Assembly (NCBI GenBank): GCA_025024175.1
Contig: QCXZ01000003.1
Location: 22,898,392 to 22,962,391 of the forward strand
DNA: 64,000 nt
Direction: 5' to 3'
DNA from: Rhyzopertha dominica
Taxonomy: Eukaryota; Arthropoda; Insecta; Coleoptera; Bostrichidae
The translations under genes and the position numbers were made by a program. Shown here one piece after another: positions 10,445 to 22,900 of this stretch (positions are counted from its first letter, which is position 1; each line of letters begins with the position of its first letter). The notes under the pieces were generated by a model. It worked only from the letters and a program-made list of their open reading frames with translations. It was not told the DNA's origin and ran no database searches.

Positions 10445-11728
10445 ATGGAGTTTGCAGATCTAATTCATCGACTTCGGACAAAGGTTACTGTTAATCATTC
10501 CTTACGAAAATTGGCTCTTTTCATTGACTCGGAAGGTATTGTGCGCGTGGGAGGAAGACTTTATAATGCCCAAATGGCGTTTGAACACAAACACCCAGCG
10601 TTGTTGCCTCAACGACATCGGTTATTCGAGCTAATTGTTTTCGACATCCATAATAGGTTTATGCGTCCAGGTATTAATACCACCTTATATTTGCTCGAGC
10701 AGCAGTTTGGATTTTAGGTGTTCGTCACTTAATTCGCAAGTGCATAGGTCGCTGCTACCGTTGTTTTCGGACCAATCCATGCTCCTACCAACCAACCAAC
10801 TATGGCTCCGTTGCCCTCTTCTCGAGTAAGTCAGGCAACGCCTTTTTGTCCTGTTGGCGTGGATTATGGTGGACCTTTCCCTATTCTTTTATCTCGACGT
10901 CGTGGTGCCAAAACCCAAAAGGCATATCTTTGCTTATTTGTGTGCTTTGCCACGAAGGCAATTCACGTGGAAATAGCGTCAGATCTTTCCACGGAAACAT
11001 TTCTGGCGGCGTTACAGCGTTTTGTCGCTCGTCGCGGACGTTGCTCTGACCTTTATTCTGATTGTGGGACCAATTTTGTTGGAGCCCAGCGTGTGCTAAA
11101 TGAATACATGAAATCGGCTGCGGAGTCTGAATCAATTCATTGGCACTTTAATCCTTCCTCTGCCCCTCACTTTGGAAGCTTATGGGAGGTGGGCATTAAG
11201 TCTATGAAGACTCATCTAGTGCGGGTTGTCGGAACTCAAATCCGCACCTATGAGGAATTGAATATCGTAGCTGTTCAAATCGAGGCGTTATTGAATTCTC
11301 GGCCATTATGTAGTTTAAGTTCCGATCCGAATGATCTTACGGTTTTGACGCCAGGTAATTTTTTAACCTTGGAAGCGCTTACGGCTGTTCCCGATTCAAA
11401 TGTACGTGATATTAATCTTAATCGTCTTTCGCGTTGGCAATTAGTTCAACGCATTCACCAAGACTTATGGCAGCGCTGGAAAAATGAGTACCTTCACATG
11501 TTGTATCAAAAAGGCAAGTGGGCCAAGAGTCGGCAGCTGGAACCCGCCGACATCGGCACCATAGTTTTACTTAAAGATGAATTAACACCTCCATTACAGT
11601 GGAAATTGAGCAGAATTGAGCAACTTTATCCTGGCTCAGATGGTATTCACCGCGTAGCCAGTGTTTACACTTCAAATGGTTCGTTAAAACGGCCATTAGT
11701 GAAGTTATGTCCCTTGCCGTCGCAATAG
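10445..11728 (+). pseudogene. BEL HHCC finger and integrase
   Basis: A frame from about 10445 holds the pre-integrase region (HRLFELIVFDIHNRF) and stops at 10715. The finger cysteines follow in another frame near 10740-10785. The integrase core is in a 308-codon frame from 10802. Its catalytic residues are visible as GVDYGGPF (first D), SDCGTNFVG (second D) and SLWEVGIKSMK (E), giving a D-D-E triad. The C-terminal part DIGTIVLLKDE...WKLSRIEQLYPG is the usual BEL/Pao integrase tail. The frame ends TAG at 11726-11728, just before the GGTGGGCGG tract and the 3' LTR. The integrase frame itself is uninterrupted, unlike gag. Confidence 0.87.
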
Positions 11729-11882
11729 CAAACATAGTCAATGTCCGTTTGATCGCGACATCATTGTATATATTTTTTTGTACATACGTTCATTTTAGTT
11801 TCATAGGTATTAATTCTTTGAGTTAGCGAATTAGTTTCATTAGTGAAAATTACTCGCATTAAGGTAATTTTGGTGGGCGGTA

Positions 11883-12127
11883 TGTTCCGTAAAGACACCC
11901 TAACCCATTCCTAAATCCTAACCTGGCTGGAATACCACTATCATCCGCCCGATGGCGCCACCGGTAAGATGACGACACGAAGAAGTGCTCGGCCAGATGC
12001 ACGTGACAGAAATGGAAGATGCTTTTACCTACGCGTTCGGTGTGACTTGTTCGTGTGCTCACCGGTAATTACAGGTACGTCCAGCCTTCCCTTTCTTTTA
12101 TTAACGCCACGTATTTCTCCCCCAACA
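11883..12127 (+). repeat. 3' LTR of BEL/Pao retrotransposon
   Basis: This 245-bp repeat starts TGTTCCG and ends CAACA, and is the partner of 3829-4077. It is preceded by the purine-rich tract GGTGGGCGG (11872-11880) that primes plus-strand synthesis in this group, and is followed by CGTAT, the 5-bp target duplication. The 67- and 87-aa frames that overlap it lie inside the LTR and are not genes. Confidence 0.88.
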
Positions 12128-12132
12128 CGTAT

Positions 12133-14166
12133 ATACATTCATTTTGCACCATACGAACCTATAGTCCAACTTTTTCAAACATCTGGTCCGTCTAAACGTC
12201 CGATAATTCCTTATTTAGACTTTGATTTATAAATACTTATGTTACGTATCATCTACAAATATTGCATTCTTTTCTTCAAATCCATGATCTTAGCCTCAGC
12301 GACTTGCTAGGTAACTTTTGCTTTTTTATTATTGAGTTATGTATCGATCTTCCTAACTTTTACGATTACTTCGTCTTCTATCTATATGTTCTTTAATATT
12401 TGTTTATATTTTCTTTATTATCGATCCTTGAGCATTTATAAACCTCTATTTTTCTTTCGTTCCTCAGCTTCTTTCTTATTATTTTTGTCAATATAGTATT
12501 TTTTTACCACCAATTTGTTGTCATTAGCTCTTTTAAGTTACTTTGCATTTCTTTATCTGTTAATCGTAGTGATCGTATATGAATTGAACGCTTTTGTATC
12601 AGCACTGATTTACTCTTTTATGGTGACCACTTCGCATAAAAACAACTTGATTGTCTTAATCCTAGTTTTTCACAAAACAAATTAACCACTAAAACATCTC
12701 GTTTGATAAAAATTCATTCCGTAAAAAGGTAACATTTAATTAGACCCACCGGTCTAACATTGAAGATATTCTTTGCACTGAACTACTTATAGAAAATCAA
12801 GATAAAGTCTGTATTACAATGGCATTCCATTTATATAGGACATTTAAATTATTTTAATATTTTTAAGAAGCACACTAAGTATACCATACCAGTAATAATT
12901 GACATGATGACATGATGGACTCTCTTTAATAATTCCAGAATAACATGGTTACTTCCAGGTATCGGGATTTGTTATAGGCCAATTATCGTGCAGATAAATA
13001 GAAACATAAAACGACATCCAATAACGTTTCTGGCAAATATAACTACTAACGAAGTATAATAACAAAAATAATTGTAGTACTAACAAAAAATTTAATAGTG
13101 TTAGCTATGAAATAAAATGAGTAAAACAAATGCAGAACTCTAAGAGAGACAAACGGTTATCTATATATTTCCAACAGTGACGTGCAACATCAATTTGCAC
13201 TGATTGAATGATCATTGGTGTGTCAAAGGTTGGGGCATGTGACATCTGATAATTATAATTATTGTCTACCCAAGAGCGTTGTAGGCGTACTCACATTCAA
13301 ATCATATCACATCTGTTGGCTTCCGTCCCCATTTTAGGTTGTGCAGTGGGTTAGCGGGTGAAGATCAAGCCATAGCTACATCAGTTTGTATTTAATGGGT
13401 TTTAGAACTTCAACCGAAACTTCATTGCTATTAAAATTGAGAGAAAGGGGTATTTAAAAGTAAACTGAACCTAATTTAATTATATATGTATATAAGTCCA
13501 AAGGGTTATTCGTTGCAATATTGCAGAAGAGAGAAATATTATAATTATTAAATGACAAAAATTTCTTCTAGCGTAAATGTTGCAAAAATGACTGACACAA
13601 GTACAACAAATTACCTGCCATATAAATAATGTTATATTTTAAACTATTTTCTTATTTACCTACCAATATCACTCACACAGCAATTAATATAATAGATACT
13701 TAATATAATCAATGCGTGAACCTCTAATTAGGCCAAGTGTAATCATGAAAGCAATTTTTTTCAACTTAAGCTTAACTAGTTGAAAATTTATATCTGTGAA
13801 CAAAGTATGTACTTAATTCTAATCTAAATTCGTATTTTGAACGATCCGTCTACACGAAAAGGAGAACTCGTTGCAATAGAGACGTACATTTTTTTTTATT
13901 TACTTAGAAATATATTTACTTACTGCTGCTCGCCAATAGGAAGAGGACCATGGGAGCAGTTAATTCCACCTACTCACTATAGTGGTGACCGGTCAAGTGA
14001 GGCACTAAAACTTAAATTAATAAACTAAAAACAAACAATTTATATGATATACTTTGAATTTACGCATCATCTACAGTTAAGAGTTACGCCTTGAAGGTAG
14101 AGGACAATCTAGGCAGCGTCGTGTAAATGTGTATCTTCGTAATGAAGCTCAAGATTTTTTTTTATT
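12133..14166. other. AT-rich intergenic stretch, no recognised feature
   Basis: About 2 kb of AT-rich sequence between the BEL element and the second micro-palindrome. No splice-supported coding exon, RNA gene or paired terminal repeat was found. Short frames (such as 63 codons at 13837) have no recognisable motif. Confidence 0.4.
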
Positions 14167-14215
14167 GCTTTAATCTTTGAATATAGAGTGTACATTCTAT
14201 ATTCAAAGCTTGAAT
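14167..14215. mobile_element. Micro-palindrome insertion with flanking duplication, copy 2
   Basis: CTTTGAATATAGA and its complement (14175-14187 and 14196-14208) flank only 8 bp of loop (GTGTACAT). The sides are GCTTTAAT (14167-14174) and GCTTGAAT (14208-14215), a duplication with one mismatch. The arms are identical to those at 1224-1251, although the loops and flanks differ. This argues that both are insertions of one sequence family and not chance hairpins. Confidence 0.55.
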
Positions 14216-15423
14216 ATAATCAACATGGTCATATAATAGTGTGTGCAAAATGCTTTTAAAATCTTGGTCTTTTGGGGATAGACCGATTGCGTTTAGAAAA
14301 TAGGGTCGACGTTTTGTTCGCTCTTATAATGGGCACCTTGAGGACAGAATACAGAATATGCGACTGTGGAAATGCATCTGCTATACACCGAACTCTATAA
14401 AATTCGGTGCTGATATACATCATAATAACAATAACAATGTTTACCTATTGTAATAAGCAATTAATAACTCTGTACTACCGCACGTTTATTTGTTTTTATG
14501 CGATCTTGAATTTCGACAAATTGAATGGTAAACAGCGCATTTAGCAAAACTCAAATTATAAGTTCAGAAACACTTAAAAGGTAAAGAAACTTGTGAAACG
14601 GTACTTAATTAAAAAAAACTGAGCACCTAACCTTATTCGTGTTGTAACTATTCAGAGCATATTGAAAGTTTATATTACATATATGTGTTATATATTTATG
14701 TGTTTCACTCTGAATAAGATCATAGCATAGCACCCTGCATCCTGCTCTTTCCTCTTTCTAAAGACTCTTTAGTAAAGAGGGCCATTTTTGTAGCATGACN
14801 TGGCAAAGATCGTTATCTTTTTAAGTGGAGTTATCCGTANCCTACAGAAAACGAAACNAACTATTAGTTATTATTATTAATTATTATTCAGTCTTTGCTA
14901 ATACTACAGTACAGAAATTTGCTTGTACAAAGTAGTGGTTGGTGAAACCTACATTGTAATAAAGAAACACAACAGAAAACAAAGTTAAACGAATGAACCA
15001 TTATGTGATGAAAACGGCTTTAGAAAATCGAATTGGAGTGGAATTTGGTGTAATTCTATGCATATTGCTCGAAACAAAACATGGAAATATTAAAAATCAA
15101 ATGTTGACGTTTCGGTCCCTATATAGATCTATCTAGTGACTTTAAAGTCCCTTAAAGTCACTAAATAGATTGTATGTATTTAGTGACTGTAAAGTCCCTA
15201 GATTAGTGTTGCCATCTAGTGACATTTTGTTGCACTAAAATTTTGCAAATGATTTTTGACATAAAATAAATGGCGGCGAATCGGGCGAATTGACCTATCA
15301 CTGTTTAATGTTTTAGGTATCTTGGTGAAATAGTTAAATGTTAACATACATTGTCAGCTGGTGATTTAATTATAAATTATTATGGTATTAATGTTTTAAT
15401 ATCATGTAACAGTTTCAGTGAAA

Positions 15424-16024
15424 ATGCTACTTCAAATTTGTAAGTGTACACTGTGCAGTACGGTACCTAACATAATTAGCTAACCTTATTTTTGCCTTTG
15501 TTTTTAATTTTGTTAGTGTCTCTTGTATGTGTCGCTGTATTATGGGGAGGTACTAATCCTTTTCTAAGAAGAAATACCAGAGAAATAAAAAATATTACAG
15601 CAAAGTCTTTGCCACTTCAGTTCCTCTTGGAAATTAAATATTTACTCACAAATTTAAAGGTGGGTGAATTTGAATAATAAATAATACATGTATTGTAATT
15701 ATCTAATTCATGTTTTTGCAGTATTTAGTACCAATGACTTTGAATCAGTTGGGATCAGTCCTATATTTTGTTACGCTGCAGAATACAGATTTATCATTAT
15801 CGGTACCGCTAGCCAATTCATTAACATTTATATTTACTGCATTTTCAGGATGGTTACTAGGAGAATCCTTTGTAAGTGCAAGTAAGGTTACACTTTATCA
15901 TAATTCTGGTATACAACAATCAGTTAATAATGTTTCAGAAACACTGTGTGGTATGGTTTTCATTATAGCAGGAACATCGTTGTGTTGTTATGATAAATAC
16001 ATTAGTGACAATATTAAACTGTAA
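15424..16024 (+). CDS. TMEM234: Transmembrane protein 234 homologue (TMEM234)
   Basis: A small integral membrane protein of the DMT/EamA-like fold. In vertebrates it is linked to the kidney filtration barrier, and its biochemical role is unknown. Four exons: 15424-15439, 15517-15659, 15722-15881 and 15939-16024, giving 405 nt and 134 aa, close to the family size. Signals are ATG at 15424, donor GTAAGT at 15440, acceptor TTGTTAG, donor GTGGGT at 15660, acceptor TTTTTGCAG, donor GTAAGG at 15882 and acceptor TTTCAG. Diagnostic stretches are VAVLWGGTNPFLRR (first helix), YLVPMTLNQLGSVLYF, DLSLSVPLANSLTFIFTA and the final GMVFIIAGTSLC helix. Four hydrophobic segments are visible. The third intron is only 57 nt, is in frame and lacks a stop. 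A neighbouring AATAAA occurs near 16362. Confidence 0.88.
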
Positions 16025-16139
16025 AGTGTTGGATATTATAATTTTTTAAGTGGTATTTTAGATGTGATTTACTATAATTATATTTATATATATATAGAGA
16101 ACATGATTGCCTGTTTGTTATTAACATCGATGATATTTT

Positions 16140-16215
16140 AATGGGTTAACAGGCATAAGAAGCAAAATGAAAAAGTATTGCCAGCCTTCACCTAGATTNG
16201 AACTCGGGACCTTTT
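16140..16215 (-). repeat. tRNA-derived SINE fragment (B-box)
   Basis: On the minus strand the sequence reads ggtcccGAGTTCNAATCTAGG, a close match to an RNA polymerase III B box (GGTTCGANNCC) with the flanks of a tRNA T-arm. It is followed by non-tRNA sequence. No full tRNA cloverleaf is present, so this is a SINE piece and not a tRNA gene. One N lies in the box. Confidence 0.45.
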
Positions 16216-17504
16216 TGAATATTTATATATAATTATGTTTTAACTAAGACTATATAGCGTAACGTTTTTGTAGCATGTAATTTGTTTACTTATTTAGAAA
16301 AGTAATGTATATATATTTTGATACCTCTGCATAATTAAATAAGAAAGTGAATAGTGTATTAAATAAAACACCTACCTATTTAAATTTATAAAAAGATCAA
16401 AGCCAAAGAAATTGTTTTTAGTTGCACACCATTCGTAATACCTCCAATTTCCATTTACTATATGTTCTGTTTTCTAGCACATCTTTTGTTTACATTGCAT
16501 TCTGTGATCCTTTGCCGCTCGGTCTTAAAAAAAGACAAAATAATAATATATAAAATGGGTCATAACTGAAGATACTATATTACGTTATTTTGATAGTTCA
16601 TAGAACAGGTTGAATTTAAAGCCGCATACTTTATACACATATACAAAAAGGTGTTTTACTGTCTGATAGAAGTAATTTATAATGATATAAATAAGTCATT
16701 TACTTTCTTCTTTGAATATACACAATTAACGGACCTTTAGTAATTATGCGTACTATTTACTAGTTTAAGACAGATTAAATTTGTGCACTACACAGCACTT
16801 CACATCTATTTTATTCTGATGATTCCAAATGATTAATACTAATTTACTAACTTATTTTTGTAATTGCTAGCAGTTCATTGTAATGACCTACATATAATAA
16901 GCTGCTAAAAGGTTAATTTTAACTAGTTATTTTTGAAGTTGTATTTGAATGTAAGTAACTACCCAATTTATGTGCCTAATACGTGATCAAATATCCTTAA
17001 TGTGTAAAGATAAATCTGCTACGTTTGTGAACTTGTTCACAATGACAGTTTTTAATTTATGTATCAGTTATGGTTGTGTGTAAATTTAACAAAATTAAAA
17101 CAATTTCAATTTTGTGTTCATCTTATGTATGGATTTGGTAACTTTGCAACATGTAGTATAGCAGCACGGTTCTAATTTACATCGGCAGCTGGTATATTTT
17201 AATTAACTTAACTGGCAATTCAATAAACAAAAAAAATGCATACACATTCGATTTCTAAATTAATCTTGAAACAGATATCCAGTAAATATAAAACATGTAA
17301 GTCAAAGTCAAGGTTAGATTATATATGACATGCCTGTTCGCATTTATTCATGCTTGCACATGAAAAGTACATTAAGCTCAGTATATTATATTCATTCTGA
17401 ATACATACCTAAATTTTACATTTTGTAAAAGCTACACATTATGAATCCTTTATGTTTATAGTGAATGAACAGTAAATTAATTTACTTGATTACAGTTTAT
17501 GAAT

Positions 17505-18154
17505 GGGTCCGCCACCTAAAACTCCCCAGGCTCGTATTTTCTTTATTTTTTTAGGTACAAGCTTAAGTTATATGTCAAATTGTAGGTCTTTTTAAACTCT
17601 TTAAAAATATAATATTGGGTGTCCAATGAGGCGAGTGCATGATGTAGAAAACAAAACTAGCCTCATCGCAGGGTTTCATTTTCTAGCCTCTCTCTCTGTA
17701 GAATGAACTTTGTACTTTATTTATTAAAAAGTTACTCCAAATTTTGGGGTTTTGTGTGCAGCGATGGGTATGTAGGCATAATTTGTACCGTAATAAGCTA
17801 CTAAAATAACACTTAAAAAAATTTGAACAACCCTATTAACAAAAATGCCGGCGACTAGCTTTCTTGTTTTTCACTAAGGAGTAAAAATTACGCATGCATG
17901 GTAAAGACACAAATTGAAGAAAATAAAAGGCGGCATCCAACTATAAAGCAATATTTATTATACGGGGTAAGGTTAAAAAATATTTACAAAAATTAACTTT
18001 ATTTGCAAAATATGATTATAAACAAAACAAATTTTCGGACACCCAGTATTCTATTTTTAGAGTTTAAAAANACCTACAATTTCGTATATAACTTAATGTT
18101 GTACCTAAAAAAATAGCGAAAATACGAGCCTGGGGAGTTTTAAGTGGCGGACCC
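17505..18154. mobile_element. MITE with ~108-bp inverted ends and a second inverted element at its centre
   Basis: The left end GGGTCCGCCACCTAAAACTC (17505) is mirrored by the right end finishing at 18154. The inverted arms run about 108 bp, to near 17612 and 18047. Just inside, a second pair of ends reads GGGTGTCC at 17617 and GGACACCC at 18037. This suggests a mariner-like MITE in, or fused to, the centre of another palindromic MITE. GGGTGTCC-type ends are common in mariner/Tc1 relatives. No target duplication could be fixed. Confidence 0.6.
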
Positions 18155-18386
18155 TGTATACAATACAAAAAGTGACTACATTTAATGTTACTTTTATTTT
18201 GTTAATTAATATCTCTAAGACTTGTGTGAAAAAATTTAGTAATAACCATAACTAGCATAACATACCTATCTACCTCTTCCAACCTGCTATATCTTTTACA
18301 TAATTAAACAAATATATTTATTATGCAGTAAAGAATAATTACATATATGTATCAGCCATTACTATTCCATTCCAAACAACCTCAAA

Positions 18387-19443
18387 GAGCCGTTTGCCAC
18401 TATACTCATTTAAGTACTGAAATAAGTTCTTAAAATCGTTATACTGAAAATTAGATGCGCGCGCCGTTTCAATACAAGAAATAAGCTTAGGGTTGTGTTC
18501 TCAATTTGCAATTACAAATTCTTTTCAGTAAGTATTTCAATACGTACACGTGCGCCCTTTTGTAGTTCTAATCGTGATTTTCTCAACCTAAAGCTAATCT
18601 AACCGTAATCTATTAAATTCCATCTTTATACAATAGCAAATGCAACGTAAGGTCTATTCTACTGCTAGAGAAAAGTAGACCTTAGATGTCACCCACTCAT
18701 AAACAATTACTTTTACTGTTGTTTGTATTTGTGGTCACCCTGAATTACCACAATTTGTATTTAAAAGTAAAAAAATGCCTGTTGACTGAAAAAAATTATT
18801 AAATGCATCAGCGTTGATACTAAAACAATGATATTGCAAGGAGAATGAATGTTCATTGCTTCTTAAATGTGCTGAAAGAAGAGCTGTTAATAGAAGATCT
18901 AGCAGCATATAAAAATTTTCTACAAATGAGCAATGCTTCATTTGAAAAATTGTGTGAACTTGTCCATAACAAAATAGGGAAACAAGGTACACAATTTCGT
19001 GAAAGCATTCCTTCTGTTTCATTTAGAAAGCATAACAACACATCACGTTCCCGGGGTTGTCAAAAGTTTACTCACACCAATATACATATTTTAAGAGGCC
19101 TAAAACTGCATTTCATGTTTATGTATTAATTAGCTGGTAGTACGAAGTCAGCCCAAAATAACGGATAGCCTCTATTCAAAAGTTTATTTCGCCAATATCA
19201 GTACAAAAGCTGCCTAATCTCACAACCCTGCTTCTTATTGTGTAGGTTCTATGAACGTTTTGTTTATAAACGGTAAAACAGGTTAGTGCGCATCAATCTG
19301 CACAGTTTTAGCACGAAGTATGGAAATTCAGTACAAGAACGTGGGCTAATTTCTTGTATTGAAACGGCGCGCGCATCCAGTTTCCGTATAATAATTTTAA
19401 GAACTTATTTCAATACTTAAATAAGTATAGTGGCAAACGGCTC
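18387..19443 (+). mobile_element. PIF/Harbinger-like element with transposase remnant
   Basis: Inverted ends of about 90 bp start GAGCCGTTTGCCACTATACT and close at 19443, each with a GCGCGCGCCGTTTCAATACA block about 75 bp in. The flanks are AAA on the left and TAA on the right, near the TAA-type 3-bp duplication of this superfamily. Inside, at 18845-19020 (+), the frame holds AYKNFLQMSNASFEKLC and IGKQGTQFRESIP, which look like the N-terminal region of Harbinger transposases (fLRms...sFd.L... tR.aI). The rest of the transposase is lost. Confidence 0.65.
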
Positions 19444-19949
19444 TAAGCAACACCCATTAGTTTTTCCTGTTACTGACTCCAGCTATGAATTAAAGAATCT
19501 TTTTATGACAAAACTAGTACACTATATATCTCAATAACTTATAACCTGCATTAGGAAATAGGAGAATATGAGGCGGTACTAAATGAATATTTACTCTTTA
19601 TTTTTAAAAATTTATTTTTAATAAATATCACCGAGTTATTTAACAAGGAGTAAATCAAAAATCACATATAGTATACATAAATTATTACTTATATATTAAA
19701 AACTGAAGCCCACAATGTTTGACCAACATAATATATTTATTTACAAGTTTGCTTTTGTTAAAATTACTTTAACAGTCCTCATATCTGCGTTAATGTTGTA
19801 TTAAAAAGAAAAAAAATATATAAAGAAAATCAAAGTGAAAAGAGCAGCTTATGACTTGTCATGAATGATATCACAAAGAAGTAATAAACAAAGCTGTTTG
19901 TGAGTCACTGCACTTGATGCAAAAGTTGCAAACATAATGGTATTTGATT

Positions 19950-22900
19950 TCAACCATCCAAATGGCTATCTGCGTCAAGCATATCTCTTTCCTTGTTTCG
20001 TCTGCAGTTTTCAAGCACTATTAAAGCTAACTGTTTAACGGCAACTGGTGGGGAAGGGTGATCTATTAATTCCTGAAGCAATGTAATTCCACCTTCACTT
20101 TCAACAAGAGAACAGTACTTTTCAGCTAAAACAAATAAATATATAATTATTTTGAGTTTTAAGTCTCATTAAAAAAAAAAGAAATTTAATATAAAATAAG
20201 TAATATTCCTTATTGAGCAAAAAAATGCTATGAACCTATAGTATTTTTGCTTCCTCAGAAGTAAGCTAAATAAACACTACGTCTACAGCCCTATTATACA
20301 AGTACTCAGTGCGGTCCTTTTAATCACATAAAGCAGGGTTACATATATATAATATAAGCGAAGCTTTATTGTAGCTTGTGCAGTAGATGAAATTTCACAT
20401 TGTAAATGAAAGATTTAGCTGTCATGTACAAAGTCCAAAGATAACATTACAGCTCTATAAGGATTTACTATGGTAAGTATCAGACCAAAGTGCTTATTCT
20501 ATTGGATTAATAACATAAGACCTGGTGTTTGTATATAATAATGTTTACAATATTTCTAAATTATCAGTAAATTTTTTTTGTCAAAACAGCTCTGCATATT
20601 TAACATAGTTAATAAACTAACATTTATACAAGACAAAATAAAACCTTTAAATGGCTAATTTGTAATAATACCAAGGATATTAAGGAAGCACCCACATGTG
20701 TTAACCGTAAAATGTAATATTTATACAGTTGAGAGCAGAATAATTGACTCATCAGCTGCACACACAATTTCTGCTCTTAATTATTAATCTAATGAAAGAG
20801 AAAATAAAAATATCAAGTAAGGGGGTATCTTCATTATTAAGCTTCAAAAAACCATTAAAACTGCATTAAACTTTACTTGGAGTGGACACTCATTCTGTAT
20901 TCTGTTAAAGCTTGAGCATGTTGCTGAGTCGATTATTTTCAACTTAATGTATCAAAAAATAATTTTTCAAATAAAAAATAGTTTTTAATTTACCACATTT
21001 TTAATTAGAATAACAAAGATAAAATAACTTTTCCTAGCTCTATACAGGTTTATAACCCCATTTCAGTTTTATCGTATGCTTGTTTAAAATCTATAAATAT
21101 ATTTTGGTATGCTTTTGATGTTGATAACTGATACTGATATTTCCCTTAAGGTATAGAGTTGGTCTACAATTATTCATCTTCCTCCTCGAAAGTCGCACTG
21201 ATACTCTCCTATTATATCACCCACTCTGCCCCCTAGTCTGTTTTTAATGCAAGTTGTCAATATTTTGTACCCAATATAAGTAATGTATGCCTCTGTAGTT
21301 TTTGCGCTCCTGCATGTCTCCTTTCTTGTATATTGGATACAAAACAGCTTCTAACCAGTTGCAAGGTAGTTTTCCTTGTATCCAAATTTCCTTAATGAGT
21401 TTATGTACCTATTTCAGTAAATGTTCTCCGCAATACTTAAACATTTCAGTTGTAATATTATCGCCTACTGGATTCTGATTATTTTTCATCTCTCCCAAAA
21501 CTTTCCTTATTTCATCCTTGTCCGGTGGTTCTTCCTCCACTCTATTGTTCAGATGATGTTCTATTTGTTACCCTTCAGTTGGTACATCACTGTTTAGTAA
21601 TTCAATAAAGTGCTGAACCCATCTTTCTAGCATTTCATCCTCGACTGCAATCAGTCACCCTCCTTTACCTTTCACAAAACAAGGTTTTCCGATGAAACCC
21701 TTGCTTCCCATTTCTTATACCTGAAAACAGATTTTGACTTCTTTATTTTTAAACTTCACCTTGAGAGATCGAACTATTCCTTCATTATATTTTCTTTCTT
21801 TTTACTGAGTACTCTTTTACATTTTTCCCTTTCATTTGAGTATTTCCTCTTTGCATTTTCTGTTTCACTTTGAAGCATTTCCAATCGTGATTGCTGTCTA
21901 CTTTTTAAAACTAGTCACAAACAAGGTTTTCCAATTTTCTAGTCTCCTGAATCTACTATGTCAAAATTAAGTTTTTTTGCATTCATTATTATTATATTGT
22001 CACATAATCCTCTTACATTCCAGGTGNCTATTAANGCATTCTGTCCTATCTTTTGTAACATTGCTATCTTTCCTTTTGCATCAATTTTGTTTTTAACTCC
22101 CTAACTGCCTTTCATTTTCCATAAAATTAAACCTGTCTCGGTATCCTTGTCTATAGCAGTGGTCGAATTTTGTTTAACTTCAGCATTTATCTTCTTGTAC
22201 TTTAGTTTTTTTGAGATGCCCTTTGTTGATTCAATCTCTTATAGTGCACCCTTGTCTCTGTTCCATATTGCTTCCCATCCATAGTTATTTTGTGATAACC
22301 TTACCATACATTTTTCATTTGTATAAAATATGTATGTATCAATAAAACAATAAATTTTCTGATAGCAATTTTCGTTTATAACGAACAATACTGTATATGG
22401 TTGTGTAGCCTCACCTAATTTGCCACATAGGCATTAACTATGAATATATGCATTTAGAATAAGGGAATTTCTTGCTTTGCTAGCTATAATAAAAAACGAA
22501 ACTAGTTAAAAAAAATCATCAACAAATACAGATGAAATAAACTGGTGTATCTTATGAGGAAAAGAATGCCTTTGTACATACTAGATTTAATGAAATATGA
22601 AACAATATTTATTACAAGAAAATTTATAAGCATTACTAACAGCAAATAAATGATTTAGTAAATGTTACTTACGATATACTTTTGTAAGATTTGCTAAAGC
22701 CCAAACAGCCCATCGCTGACATTCAGGTGTGTGATACACTCTAACCAAGTATAAAATTGGTTCAAAAGACCTGTAATTAATATTCCTTGAAGAATTTATG
22801 TCCCATCGATCAATAGCCGCCACCATTTTTTTTAAAACCTCTTTTCGAGATGGTTTTTCAACTGTCCAGACTTCTGGACCATCAGAAGCTATATGAGAAA

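Larger units (their letters stand above)
3829..12127 (+). mobile_element. BEL/Pao-type LTR retrotransposon, full-length but degenerate
   Basis: The order is 5' LTR (3829-4077), leader with a 64-bp tandem repeat, gag beginning at the ATG at 4494 (split by a nested insertion), zinc knuckles (7795-8010), protease and reverse transcriptase (8080-9759), RNase H remains (9735-10230), HHCC finger and integrase (10445-11728), purine-rich GGTGGGCGG (11872-11880), and 3' LTR (11883-12127). CGTAT flanks both ends. Protease before RT and integrase, a YVDD RT and a tract of GGTGGGCGG just before the 3' LTR are features of the BEL/Pao group. Frameshifts near 7415, 7770 and 8060, TAA at 6735, TGA at 9757 and several breaks between 9760 and 10800 make it incapable of coding for its own movement. 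Confidence 0.9.

Noticed and set aside
12133..15400. Hidden exons in the gap between the BEL element and TMEM234
   Set aside because: Scanning gave only short frames without motifs or paired splice sites.
16162..16215. Functional tRNA gene
   Set aside because: Only a B-box-like stretch is present; no acceptor stem, anticodon arm or A box at tRNA spacing.
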